From Prunella strophiata (taxonomy: Eukaryota > Chordata > Aves > Passeriformes > Prunellidae), in contig JAZBQD010000030.1 of the NCBI GenBank assembly GCA_036583965.1, forward strand, positions 58,157,551 to 58,221,550: a DNA stretch of 64,000 nt, given 5' to 3'. A program made the position numbers and the translations under genes. Shown here piece after piece: positions 49,103 through 60,481 of the stretch (position 1 is its first letter; each line of letters opens with the position of its first letter). The notes under the pieces were generated by a model that worked only from the letters and a program-made list of their open reading frames with translations, was not told the origin of the DNA and ran no database searches.

Positions 49103-49181
49103 GAAAAAAAAAAAACAAAAAAAAACCAAAAAAAAAACCAAAAAAAAAAAAAACCAAACCAACCCCCCCCCCCAAAAAAAA
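49103..49181. repeat. A/C-only tract with an 11-base C run
   Basis: About 79 bases of A with C only: A runs separated by cc, then accaaaccaa, a run of 11 C (49163-49173) and eight A. It is the complement in style of the G/T tracts at 28183 and 59320. An 11-base C/G run is prone to sequencing error and length change. Confidence 0.85.
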
Positions 49182-51443
49182 GCTGTCTATGCAAAAAAAC
49201 TCCAAACAGTACTAACCTGAACAAAATAAAAAATAAAATTAAAAAAATTTAAAAAAGAAAAAGGAGCAAAGAAAGGGTGAAGAATAATTTTACCTCAGTA
49301 TTTCACATAAAGTATTATATGAGTAGAATAAAAATGCCAATTACTGTTTATTTTTTTTTCCATTCTTTGAAAGGAAATGTTCACTTTGAAAAAAATCACA
49401 GGTGTTTCTTCCAATATGGCCAGAATTTTTGTATGTGCTGTTTCTGTATACTTGAGGAACTTCATGTAACAGCCTGAGATTTCAATCTCACTGCAGAATT
49501 AGTCCTTTACAGCAGTCTTCCCTAGGAGTTGTTATAAAGAATAACATCTCTAATGGCTCTTGCTCTGGCTATGAGGAAAGAATCATATAACCTTTTTATA
49601 TTTGTTCACTTTTTCCTACAGCAGTACAGATTTCAGAAAGCTTCAGAAGTGACTAGTGATTTGGGAAACCTAACTTCTTTTTAGGAACTCCATATAAGGT
49701 ATTTGTGGAGGCAAAGAACACCAAATCTTAATTTTTGTAAAAAAAAAAAGAGTTTGAAAGAGTTTTTATTGGAAGGTTATGCTAAGTTTACACTTTGCTA
49801 ATTAGAAACTCCTCATGAGAACTGCACAATCCTCCACCTTCTCATGAAGAGGGTAAAAAGGAGAGGCTTAACAATGGCTTGTCCAGAATCAGCTCAGTAT
49901 TTTACCAGCCAGTCTGCCCAGAACCAAGAAAATCAAATGCACCCCCAGAAATGTAGGATGTATTAGAGATGGAATAAGAAGCCTTAGCTCTGTAGTTCCT
50001 GGCTTTTGTTGGATTATTTTTACACAGCTTTTCTATTTACAGAGGATTATGGCACACATGGTCAATAAGATCACACAGCCTTTTTAGGCCAGTATAATAC
50101 TTCAAGGTGCAATGTAATTAGTTAAATATGGAGGAAAAAAACCTATCTGTCTCATGGTTTATGGAGTTTTAAATAAAAACTTGTTGCACATTTAAATGTA
50201 TTTTTTAGCATTTAATGAAAAAAAAAAAAGTATAATGGAATACCTCATACTCAAAGATCAGGTCTGCCACAGTAACAATGATTCTCAATTTCCTCCATGG
50301 TGATCACAGGAGACACTTTAGAGCTATTATGATTTTGGTTGAAGTGCATGGGACAGTGCTATTTAATTTCCATGAGATCTTAATATAACTGTTATGATTC
50401 CTCCATCAAATGCATTATCACACATTCTACGGTTGTCATGGTGTATTGCACCAATAAATACTACCAAGGAAGTTCTTCATGCACAGTTCATTGACATAAT
50501 AGGCTATAATGGGTTTTTTTTAGTGCTGCTATGGTCTACTGTATCAATGCCTGCTGAGGGAGACTTTAAAGCACTCATCCAAGCACACAGGGTAACTATA
50601 CATAATAAAAATCTTTATGAAGTTTTTGGAAATAAGCAATTATTCTGCTCTGCACTGTTCATTTTATTTATAAGTGTCAAAATCATTAGCATACACAAGG
50701 GACAGATGTGATATTCAAATTTCCCCTTAAAGATTGAATTAACTTAACTTTCACAAGCTTCAAGAACCTTCAAGAAAGTTGAAGGGTTTTATGTTGTCTT
50801 TCATTTTTTCTAATGTCAAAGTGCAAAAACACAAAGAAAAAACTTTACTATCACTCAGTGATGTCATGCTTCTTTATCTTGATCTCAATATCTTCCCTAT
50901 ATTTTGTAAGAAAAGTTACCATAGCCTTCTTTACATCTGAAAGCTATGCCTGCAATTTGAAACTCTTGTCTAAATATTCTCTCTATGAAATGAATAGAGA
51001 GTAGTAACACCAAAAAACAATCTGGAGGAACATCCATAAATTAGGGACCTAAAATGAGTGTGAGGAATGACTCACTGAAGAATTTAGCCTAGCTTCCTAG
51101 CAAATACCTGCCACAGGAAATATATTTCAGTCCTTCTGGAGAAAATATAAACACAGAATTTTCAGAATTTCAGCTATCTAGATGAAAAGGGATTAGATTA
51201 GGAAAACAGAAAAGACATTTCATACTAAATAGGATGTAGTACTGAATAACTACCACTTTCTTACATGAGTACCAAGATACTCAGCAGAAAGAAACCATGC
51301 TGCTATGATTAATATTTTAACTTTTCTTGAGATCTGTGAGGAATGTTTAACTACACTCTAGAGATGTACTATAGTACATTCTAGATAAACAGAAAAAAAT
51401 CTTTTTTTTTTCCCCTCTATTTTTTTTTTTTTTTAATGTTTGT

Positions 51444-51899
51444 TGCAGTGGTTTGACCTTGGCTAGTACTCAGATGCCATCAAATCATTCTATCACTCCC
51501 CCTCCATCAACATGACGGAGGAAGAAAATATGATGAAAAGCTCATGGGTTTAGATAAGAACACAAAGACCACTCAGTATTTGCTGTCATAGCAAAAACAG
51601 GAGCAACTCAGGGAAATGAATTTAATTTTATTCCAATTAATCAAAGGAGGATAATAAGAAACAATAATGAGTCTAAATTTTTTTCCCCCATATCTCTCTT
51701 CTTTCCCAGGCTCATCTTCAGTCATGACTCTTCTACCTTCTCACTCTGGACAATGCAGAATGGGGAACGGAGTTTGTGGTCAGTCCATGTCTCTGCTTCT
51801 GCTGCTCTTTCCTCCTCATGCTCTTCCCCTGCTCCAGCTTGGGGTCCCTCCCACAGGATACAGTTATTGTGAACTTCTTTTCCTTCTGCGTTAAGGTCC
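51444..51899 (-). mobile_element. Partial ERVL-like LTR (U5/R side), truncated at a CR1 junction
   Basis: Plus-strand reading tgcagtggtttgaccttggc is the inverted terminus of the same LTR family as at 58507. It continues with tctatcactccccctcc, the polyadenylation area (tgaatttaattttattccaa), ctttcccaggctcatcttca, and gctcttcccctgctccagct, ggggtccctcccacagga. It stops near gaacttcttttccttctgc, where CR1 begins, so the U3 promoter half is gone. No second half appears beyond the CR1. Confidence 0.85.
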
Positions 51900-52640
51900 C
51901 TGATCAAGTGGATGAAGGGAAGGCAGTGGATGTAGTTTTACTGGATTTTAGAAAGGCTTTTAAAACTGTCTCTCACAGCCTTCTTCCACACAAGTTGTCC
52001 AGCTGTGGGATGAGCTGGTTCATGATGTGTTGGGTGAAGAACTGGCTGAAAGGCAAAGCTCAAAGGGTTGTAGGGACTGGGGCTACAACTGTCTGGAGAC
52101 TGATCATCAGTGGTGTTCCTCAGGGTTGAGGGTTGAATTCTAGGGCCTGTCCTGTTCAATATATTTACCAACAGTCTGGATGCAGAAGTTGAGTGCATCA
52201 CTGGCAGATTTTGCTGATGATACCAAATGGGAGCTGCTCTTGATCCTGCCAGAGAGCAACATCTTGAAGAAGGTTCTAGAGAGATTGGAGCAGTGGCCTA
52301 AAAAAAATTGGGATTAAATTTAACAAGATGAAGTGCCAGATTCTGCACCCTGGATGGAGTAAAGCTAGGCACAAGTTCAAGGGAGAGGAATGGCATGAAT
52401 GCAGCCTACAGAAAAGGATCTGGAGGTGCTGGTCCACAGTACACTCAATTTGAGTCAGCCCTGTCTGTTAAGAGGGAAAACCAGACACAGCATCACCAGA
52501 CTGTCAAAAGAGTTGATTTTCTTGCTCAGCATTGGTACAGCCTCAGCATAAATACTGTGCTGCACACACATCAATACTGTGTGCAAATCTAGGACACATA
52601 AAAAAGGATGTGAAGGTCCCTGAATTAAACCTCGGTCACT
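51900..52640 (+). mobile_element. CR1 ORF2 reverse transcriptase fragment
   Basis: Internal piece of CR1 ORF2. The frame ending at 52129 carries VDEGKAVDVVLLDFRKAF and ISGVPQG, conserved palm and fingers motifs of LINE reverse transcriptases. The catalytic FADD follows at 52210-52221, but in a different frame, so at least one frameshift and a stop (52127-52129) separate them. Further on are gaagtgccagattctgcacc and ggatctggaggtgctggtcc. It ends near aaggatgtgaaggtccctga without the normal ORF2 end or 3' tail. Truncated at both ends, which is unusual for a LINE insertion and points to later deletion or rearrangement. Confidence 0.93.
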
Positions 52641-55600
52641 TAGTGAAGTCTTCTTTCTTCCACTCTTTAGGGAAACATGAATTTCCACTGTTTCAGTGTT
52701 CAATTGAGTTAGAAGCCAAGTCGAAGCTGTGTGGGTGTTTTAAAGCAAGTAAATACACCGCATGTTGGTGCAACCATACCCATAGAAAAAAAAAAAACCA
52801 TCATGTAGACAAACCATTTGACAATATTCTTTTCTTAAATATTTGCCCATAATGACAGCATTCTATACAAGACCTGTGGCTCAATACCCAGACCAGCAGG
52901 GAGTAGTGATAGCTGTGTACTTAAGTCAATATTCCAGCTTCTGTGCAAGATTATCTTCACACAAAATGACAATTATTGTTATTATCTTACATCCAGCAGT
53001 CAGCATATAAATGCACAGCAGACCCCGACTATTTCAGAGTCTACAATAAAGTTTTAGCAAGTAAAACTACATATTCTATTTCTAATAGAATTACAGTTTG
53101 GGGGAACACCTTTTGCTGTCAAACAAATGTAAATGGAAGTAACAATAATTTTAAAATATGCAATATAAAATAAACAGGATAGTTATGCACTATAAATCAT
53201 GACCTATAATTACAGCTTATACATAGTATATATTGCTTGCAATAATGTGATTATAACATATAATAACATATTTTACTATAATTTTTATATATATATATGC
53301 ATATATAAGATAAAATTCTATTGGAAATCTCAACTGATAGCATAAGCAGTATTTTCGTTAAAGAGGATTATAAAACATTAGTCACAGATGAAATTGCCAT
53401 TATGAATATCAATAATAACCACAAAGTGAAACATTCCTTCTATTTACCCATAGTAATCTTCCCCCATAAACAAAGAACTCTTCAGTAAATTAAACCAAAG
53501 AATCAAACAAAAAGACTGAGCAAAAGACTAACCACATAAATCCTGTATACAGCACACTGAGGTGAAACAGAGGTTGTTTAGAGTTTATCAGCCAAGCTCT
53601 GGAAAGTGAAATGCAAAAGCATCATTAGGAAACTGCTGTAACTGAGAAGCAGGGTTCTTTTGCTGAGCCTGAGCTCTATGCTGATATGTTTACCTGCTAC
53701 AGCTTCCAAATTAGTTAAAAGCTCTTTTGGATATGTTGACAGACTAGAGTACTAACAGTAGCATAAATGATCCAGAGAACTTCCTACTTTTGTCTTGTTC
53801 TGCCTGAAAATTATTTCAGTCTCTTTTTAATCCTTTTGCATAGGTCTGCTATACTTCTAACTTGCTTGAGTCAGAAGTAAACTGATCTGCACATAGTGGG
53901 TGACGTGGAAACAATGCAGAAGTTTATGCATCACTACTGTTTGCATGCATGTATTCTTTGTGCTGAGGAAACAGGCAGCTAGCTATTCATATTGAATTTT
54001 TCAGCCTCCTCATGGAGGCTGAGGAGGAGCAGCTGCGGCATCTCAGACTCCTAAAATGAGAACCATTATGAGCCTTATCTCCTATCTGAAAATTCAAGTC
54101 TGTCAGGAGTAGCAGTAAGACCTCTGTAGCAAACTATCTGAAGCTGAACACACACTACTCAATGATACATGTGTGCCAACACACCTTCAAACAAGAGGTT
54201 TCTTACCTCAGCAAGTGTTTTGTCAGCAAATCACATTTAGTTTGCTTTCACTCAGATCATGTTCTGATTTCTATATCACAGATGCATTGAAGCTCTGGAA
54301 TCTAACTTGAATGAAAACCTAAACATAGACCCTGAAAGAGCTCAAGGCTGATAACACATGTAATGCCCAATCTTCTATGATTTGCCTCAAAGTTGCTCAC
54401 TGGGAGAGGCAGCTGCTATTTACTTGACAGCATTTTCTGTTCTTTCGCCCAGCAATATTCATTAGTCTAACCAAGATTTCATTAAGAGAGCTTTTCATGT
54501 GAAAAAAAAAAAAAAAAAAAAAAGATTAAACAAGAGAAGTTGAGCCGTGAGCAATCATTATTTAGAGCTGAAAATTATTTGGAGGGGTACTTTCTGGTCT
54601 TTCTTTCAAAATCAAGTAAAGTATACTATTTTTATGAAACTATTTTTTTAGGTTCTGAACTAAGGCAGCATGCCAGAAAGAACCTGGAGAAGATGAATTT
54701 TATAATCCTGATCTTTGACTGTTTGAATGGGCTGTGAAAGACACACAGAAGACACATATGCTTATCTGGTTTAACTTCTCTCCTCTGTTTCTCTCCCAAG
54801 CATCTAAACACAGAGCTGGTGGCAAGTGTGTCTTGGATATGTTACTCTCTACCTCAGAAAATAGGTCCCTTAGGTAGACTCCTTACAAGTCTTAATTTTG
54901 TTTCAGCATGAAATTAAACTTCTATTTGGAGACCTTAAACTTAAAAAAAAAAAAAAACAAAACAAAAAAAAAAAAAAAAACCAAAAAAAAAAAATTAGAT
55001 TGAAATGTCCTGCAACATATGTGTAAGATGTCATTAGCAAAATCATTGGTTATGAAACAGAGTTCTCTGAGGTCCCTCTGGAGGTAAGTAATAGATATCT
55101 GGGAAACAGACACCTTGGATACTAGTTCCCATTTTTTGCCAGGACTTATCACACAGGGAAATATGATGTGAAGGAATAGAATCTCATCTGGTGTCAAGTT
55201 AGATATTTCCTTATGCTCTAAGTGGACTCTGAAACAATAACTGACAAAGAGAGAGATGAACCAGTTTGATATCTCACCAAGCTCTAAGGAAGAAATGTGT
55301 CAATGGGCTACAATATGTGCTCCTATTATTAACTTAGAAACCTAATTTTCATTCATTTTCCTGCTTCCAGAAGAAGACAGATGACCAATATTCACATCAC
55401 ATGTGTCTTATTGGCTAAAAATCTCTGAAAAAATTATTTAAGAATCTTAGTTTCTGAGAAAGAACTGCCTAATAGTCCTGTTTGTTTATGTTTACATGAA
55501 ATTGCTCTTACACAAATCGAAATATCATTTTAGAGGAATAGATTCTAAAGAACTAAGAACATGTTCCGTTCAGTTACTTGCATGCTTGGGCATACATAGG

Positions 55601-58501
55601 TACCCTCATGCAGAAACACACTTTTCCTACTGCTCCCATAGTGATAAGATTTTTTTTTACATACTTCAAAATAAATTATTCAGTGATAGGTACAGTATAG
55701 TTCTAGAAAAATGCAGATGCCTCCTCCTTGTTCTTACTCGCAGTTCATTTTTTACATGACAACACAACAGAACTCATTGGTGTTAATATTTTTAATAACT
55801 TCTCTAAAAGCAAAGATGGGATTAATCTAACTGTGAATCTTTCAAATCCAAGTTCTTACAAAGAGGCCACCAATAGTTAATACTATTAGGTGTGGTAACA
55901 CCAAACCCATGAAAGTTTATTTCTAGGAACTCATCAACAGACACAGTAAGGTAATATATTATCCATTTTTAGTGTACAAATAGATTGATATAAGTGAAAT
56001 CTATGGCATTTACATGTAACTAAGTCTGACTAAATTTATAAGACTTAAAATGCTCAGCTGTGCTAGAAGTATTGATTGATAACATTACAATTGTCTGCGG
56101 CTTTTGGGTCTATCAAGGTAACAAGTTTAAAATATTACAACACAAAGATTTATATAGAAGTTTTTTATGTACATGTTTATTTGTACTGAAGAAATATTAC
56201 ATAGCCCTTGATATTTCCTAAAAACAATACACATAATGCTGGATCCAATTCTAGCCCAAATGCTTCATTTAGCATCTGCATATAGCTCTCATTTCCACTA
56301 ATTTAAAAGCTTTTTTATAGTTATTAATTATTTTTTTTCCTTAATTTTTATTGCCTCTGTAAATATTTAGTCAATCAAATAAATAACACAGAAAGTGGTA
56401 CCTATTATCAAAGAATGTCTTCATGACAATGAAAATGTTACTATTAAACCCATGGATAATTGAAATAGTACAATGGCATTTTCAACAAAAGAGTGACTCA
56501 AGCATAAAACAATGTTTACTCAGTAACTTGAGAATAGAAGTAAAAAAATCTGGATATTATAGATATTATTAAAACAAATAATGATTAAACTGCTGCAAAG
56601 CCTCTTTTTAGGTGAAAAATGCTTTTAGCCCATACTTAGAGAGAGGGAAATGGTGCACCATAATTTTGCATCGCAATCTTCATGTACCAAACCTGAAAAA
56701 CTTGTGCTTTGATCTTAGAATTGATGAGCACCTACAGCTCTAATCATGAAACATAGAGTAGTATTTTTAACCACTAAGAACACACTTTTTTCCCAATCTG
56801 GATTGAAAGGGTGATTCTTCATCCCTTTTCCCATTTTGAATATTAGATCTTTGCTTTTGTAGTGAAAGATGCTTTTTTGTCATATTATGTTTGGTATTTT
56901 ATAGTTCCTACTATACTGCATGGAAGGGACATTCAGCCTGAAATTATTTATTTAGCCTTTTGGCAGTCTCTCAATAACAACCTGCATTTTATGTTTTCCT
57001 TTCTATTGTGATTAATAGTTTACATTTGTATTTAGAATGCTTCAAGCTACATTGTCATCACAATCCCTTTCAAAATTTCCTTCTATGTCTCCTGACATTA
57101 CACTAATATTTGTGTTTGATCATTATTTCTTATGGGTATGCAGTGAAGATAGGTAGGTGCAGTTTCCCAGTATATTTATAGTAAATATAAAAAAAAGGGA
57201 TTTTCCTTTCCACAGGTCTCTTTTAGTAATAGATCTATCACATAGGTGCTATAACTGATCTAATCTAATTGGGACACCAATTGGACCAGTCCACCCTTTG
57301 ACACCAAAACCAAATAATTATTTTAGCAGTAGTTTCTTATTCGAAGCTAAGATTTCCTGCTGTAAAACGAGATTCTGAGGAACTGAAGTACTGCACTGAA
57401 GATAAAATTGTCCTCTGTAATCACATGTTACATGAGCACAACTCATACATGGCTCATCTTTCACAGTTTTGTGGTGTAGCTTGTTGATACTGAAATGTTA
57501 ATGGTTAATACGCATAATTTTTTTCTTCTTTTAGTGAAGAAATTTTTAAATATGAACAAAAGTTGAAAAAAATATTTGTAGAGTAAGCATAACTTTAGAA
57601 AAGGATTTCCAGAGACTGTTAAAATTATAAAGAGTAGCTTAGAAGTCAGTAGTTGTACTAAATAACAAACAGGGCAGTATCAGTAGCTTTACAGTGCCTC
57701 TTAAAAGTAATGCATTCTGAGAACATCCTTAATGGAACTTGTGATTCCCCTCTGGACTTCCATATAGAAGTCTCAGTATAGTACAAATTTCCTTTTATTC
57801 TGCGTACTGATATCTTTATTTCTAAGAATACACCTGTGACCAATGTTTTTTTTTTTAAAGCATTTAGAGACTGTAAACACCTTAAATACCTTTTTGTAGT
57901 CAAAAGAGAGAGAAAAGTCCTTTGATGAGATTTCTGAAGAGCAATAGAGACAGCCTTAGAAAGAGGCTGACTGAGGATTTACTGAGAACCAGGAAATGGA
58001 TTTGAGTTGGCACAATGCTAGGTGTTAGTTAAAGTGTCTAATATGGTCCCTTTGTAAAATTACTGAGGAAACACATAAAGGATTTTTCATATGAGATTTC
58101 AGAGTTTCTAATAGATAATGTGAAAACCAAATCTTGTTTCTCCTAGCATCAGGAGCTAGGGATGTTTATCACTACAAATGTAAAAAGTAGTTGGATAAAG
58201 AAAGTAAATTCTATGCACAACTAAATTCTATGCAAAATATCCTCTGAGAGTTCTTATGTATCTCACCTAACCTATTTGCACCAGCTCTGTTTGTTACAGA
58301 CAAGCTAGTTACAGACAGATGAATAATTCATTCTGTTATAATGGCAATTTGTAAATTTCCTGTACAGGTAATTCTGGGACAAGCTGTGTTCTAAACTCTC
58401 TTAGTGAGTCTTGTCTGTTGCTTGTCTGAAAGACTAGTAATATATGTCAGTATCTGTGACTTTGGGTGAAGCTTTTTAAATGTTACCTTCATCTGCTGTA
58501 A
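52641..58501. other. AT-rich unique sequence with simple repeats
   Basis: Nearly 6 kb with no recognisable gene. Contains a TA-rich stretch (about 53286-53307), a 22-base A run (54502-54523) and an A-rich tract with scattered C (54943-54994). Confidence 0.5.
54943..54994. repeat. A-rich tract with scattered C
   Basis: Fifty-two bases of A interrupted only by single or double C, similar in character to the tract at 49103. The minus-strand open frame over it is a composition artefact. Confidence 0.8.
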
Positions 58502-58506
58502 GTTAT
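58502..58506. repeat. Target-site duplication, left copy
   Basis: GTTAT directly before the LTR, repeated exactly at 59267-59271 directly after it. Confidence 0.85.
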
Positions 58507-59266
58507 TGTGGTGGGTTATCTTCAGCAAGAACCACCACCCATCCGCTCACTTGCTCCCCTTCCTCGCAGGACAGGGGGACATAAAGGAATGACACAGATT
58601 ATGGATCAAGAGAGAAAAGGGAAATCATTCAACAATTACTGTCATGGGCAGAACAGACTCTGCTTGGGGGAAATTGATGTAATTCATTGCCAATTAAAAG
58701 TAGAGTTGTGTGGTGAGAAAACAAATGCAAACATTTAAATAATGCTTCCTCCTCTCTCATTTCAAAGCTGAACTTCACTCCTTCACTCCCAAGTTCTCTC
58801 TCCTCTAAGCCTCCTCCACCTGAAGCTCCATGAACAGCACAGTGGGAAGGGGAATGGTTGTTGGGGTCAGACTGTAAGAGTTCCTCTGTGCTGCTCCTCC
58901 CTCCTCACACCTTTGCTCCAGACTGGGCTCTCCATTTAGGTAGTGTCTAGCTGCCCTGGTGTGGGCTCCATCATGGGCTGCAGCTCCATGTCTGCTCCAC
59001 CATGGTCCTCCATGAGCCTCCACATGGGAAAATGTCTGCTCCTGTGCCTGAAGCACCTCCTCCTGCTCCCCCTTCTCTCACCTTACTGCCTACAGGGCTG
59101 TTTTCTCACACTTTCTTCCTCCTTTATCACATTTTTCCAGTAGTGCCACAATTTTGACCGAGGGGCTCAGTTTTATTCTGCAGTGGGTCTGCTGGAATCA
59201 GCCCCTTCTCACAAAAGCCACCTCTGAAGCCTCTCCCTGCCAAGGTGTTGTCATTTACTCCCAACA
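58507..59266 (-). mobile_element. Complete ERVL-like solo LTR, 5-bp TSD
   Basis: Plus-strand start tgtggtgggtt and end actcccaaca give TG...CA ends, flanked by GTTAT on both sides (58502-58506 and 59267-59271). A 5-bp duplication fits class III (ERVL-type) elements. Read on the minus strand it begins TGTTGGGAG and ends AACCCACCACA. It contains the family's ggctgcagctccatg and gaagcacctcctcctgctcc blocks (plus-strand reading). The polyadenylation site appears mutated (ggcaatgaattac on the minus strand). At 760 bp it is the only complete member of this family in the window. No internal viral genes flank it, so it is a recombined solo LTR. Confidence 0.88.
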
Positions 59267-59319
59267 GTTATCCACAGAAAAATACTCAGATAATTAGCTA
59301 ACAGCAATAGAATGGACTC

Positions 59320-59412
59320 AAAGTTGTTTTTTGGGTTTTGTTGCTTTGTTTTTGTTTTCTTTTTTTTGGTTTTTTTTGGGGTTTTTTTTGTCATTTGTTT
59401 GTTTGTTTGTAG
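59320..59412. repeat. G/T-rich tract
   Basis: About 90 bases almost entirely T with G, including ggttttttttggggttt and four GTTT units, then a G-rich end. Lies between two LTRs. Resembles the tract at 28183 and, on the other strand, those at 49103 and 54943. Confidence 0.85.
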
Positions 59413-59915
59413 GATTTGGTGTGGGGGGGATTATTTCTTTCATGAATTAGCAACAAATGATAGGATGAGGTTTTCACTCCTCTGTGTTTTGCCAGTGCCT
59501 GATGTATAGTCTGTTGGACATTAATGATACAATTTTCTTTCATTGAGCTAAGGCTGTGTTGTTATTTATAAAAGTTTCATGATTTTAAATAATAAGATAG
59601 CATTTGTTGTGAGTAATGGAAAGACTTGAGCTTAGGCAACACTATTATTTTCTTCCTCTGAAGGTAAGTTAGCGAAGCTAAGAATAATGGAACTATATTG
59701 CATATATATAAAAATTCCTATATTTGGAAAAATAGAGTACTGATGCAGAGTCCTAACATGCCCAAAAGCTTGCCATTTTTCTACCACTTGGTCTAATAAA
59801 AATATTATCTCCTTCTTATCAATATATGTGGTTTCTGGTTTTAGAAACTTGTGATGGTGTACATGACATACTAATTCATTCTGCTTTATTTCTCTGCTCT
59901 CTTTCTGTATAGACA
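59413..59915. other. AT-rich sequence between LTRs, nothing seen
   Basis: No retroviral internal sequence (gag, pol or env resemblance) is visible between the two minus-strand LTRs, so they are not the ends of one provirus. Confidence 0.6.
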
Positions 59916-60481
59916 TGTTTGATTGACCTTGGCTGGACACCAGGTGCCCCCCAAGCTCCTCTATCCTCAGCTGGATAGGGGAGAAAAAATAAGATGAAAA
60001 ACATCATGTAGGTTGAGATAAGGCAGTTTACTAAAGCAAAAGTGAAAGTCTGTGTGCACACAAGCAAAGAGAAAAAAAAAAATTGTCTCTACTTCCCATC
60101 AGCAAGCAATGTTTGGCCACTTCCAGAGAAGCTGGGCTGTATCACATGTAGTGGCTACTCCAGAAGGCAAACACTGTAAATAAAAAATTCCACCCTTTCC
60201 TGTTAGCTTTTATGTCTGAGCAGACACCTTATGGTATGGGATATTCCTTTGGTTCATATGGGTCAGCTGTCCTAGATGTGTCCTGTCCCAGGATCTTGCC
60301 CACCCCCAGCCTAATGCCGAGGGAATGTTGGGCCAGTGGCACTGATGCTGTGCCAGTCCTGCTCAGCAGGAGCCAAAATACTGGTGTGTTATCAACACCA
60401 TTCTGGCTCCCAATGCAGAGCACAGCACTGTGAGGGCTGCTGTGGGAAAATGAACTCGTCTCAGCCAGACCCAATACAACA
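59916..60481 (-). mobile_element. Avian ERV LTR, near full length
   Basis: On the minus strand it starts near TGTATTGGGTCTGGCTGAGA (family start TGTCCTGGTTTCGGCTGGGA, recalled). It passes through tggtgttgataacacaccag, aggacagctgaccca, aggaatatcccataccata and a TATA-like acataaaag (plus-strand 60207-60215). It ends with aactgccttatctcaac and ctcccctatccagctgag, then caatcaaaca. It is the same family as the plus-strand copy at 36196 but keeps its U5 end. The exact right edge is 60478 or 60481; no clear flanking duplication. Confidence 0.85.

Larger units (their letters stand above)
42441..51443. other. AT-rich unique sequence with simple repeats
   Basis: About 9 kb without a recognisable gene. 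Contains a 23-base A run (42494-42516), a 16-base A run (43444-43459), a TA dinucleotide repeat (about 43507-43527), a 29-bp palindrome (43305-43333), a CpG-dense patch (44255-44360) and an A/C-rich tract (49103-49181), the last three listed separately. Confidence 0.5.

Noticed and set aside
51776..52129. Open frame of 117 codons with reverse transcriptase motifs
   Set aside because: Not a gene: it starts in an LTR, runs across the junction into a broken CR1 ORF2, and stops before the FADD motif, which lies in another frame.
54922..55197. Phenylalanine-rich frame over an A-rich tract, minus strand
   Set aside because: The hydrophobic end is just the A run read as TTT codons, not a membrane segment of a real protein.
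58502..60481. Two minus-strand LTRs as the ends of one provirus
   Set aside because: They belong to different LTR families, the first has its own exact 5-bp duplication, and no viral internal sequence lies between them.
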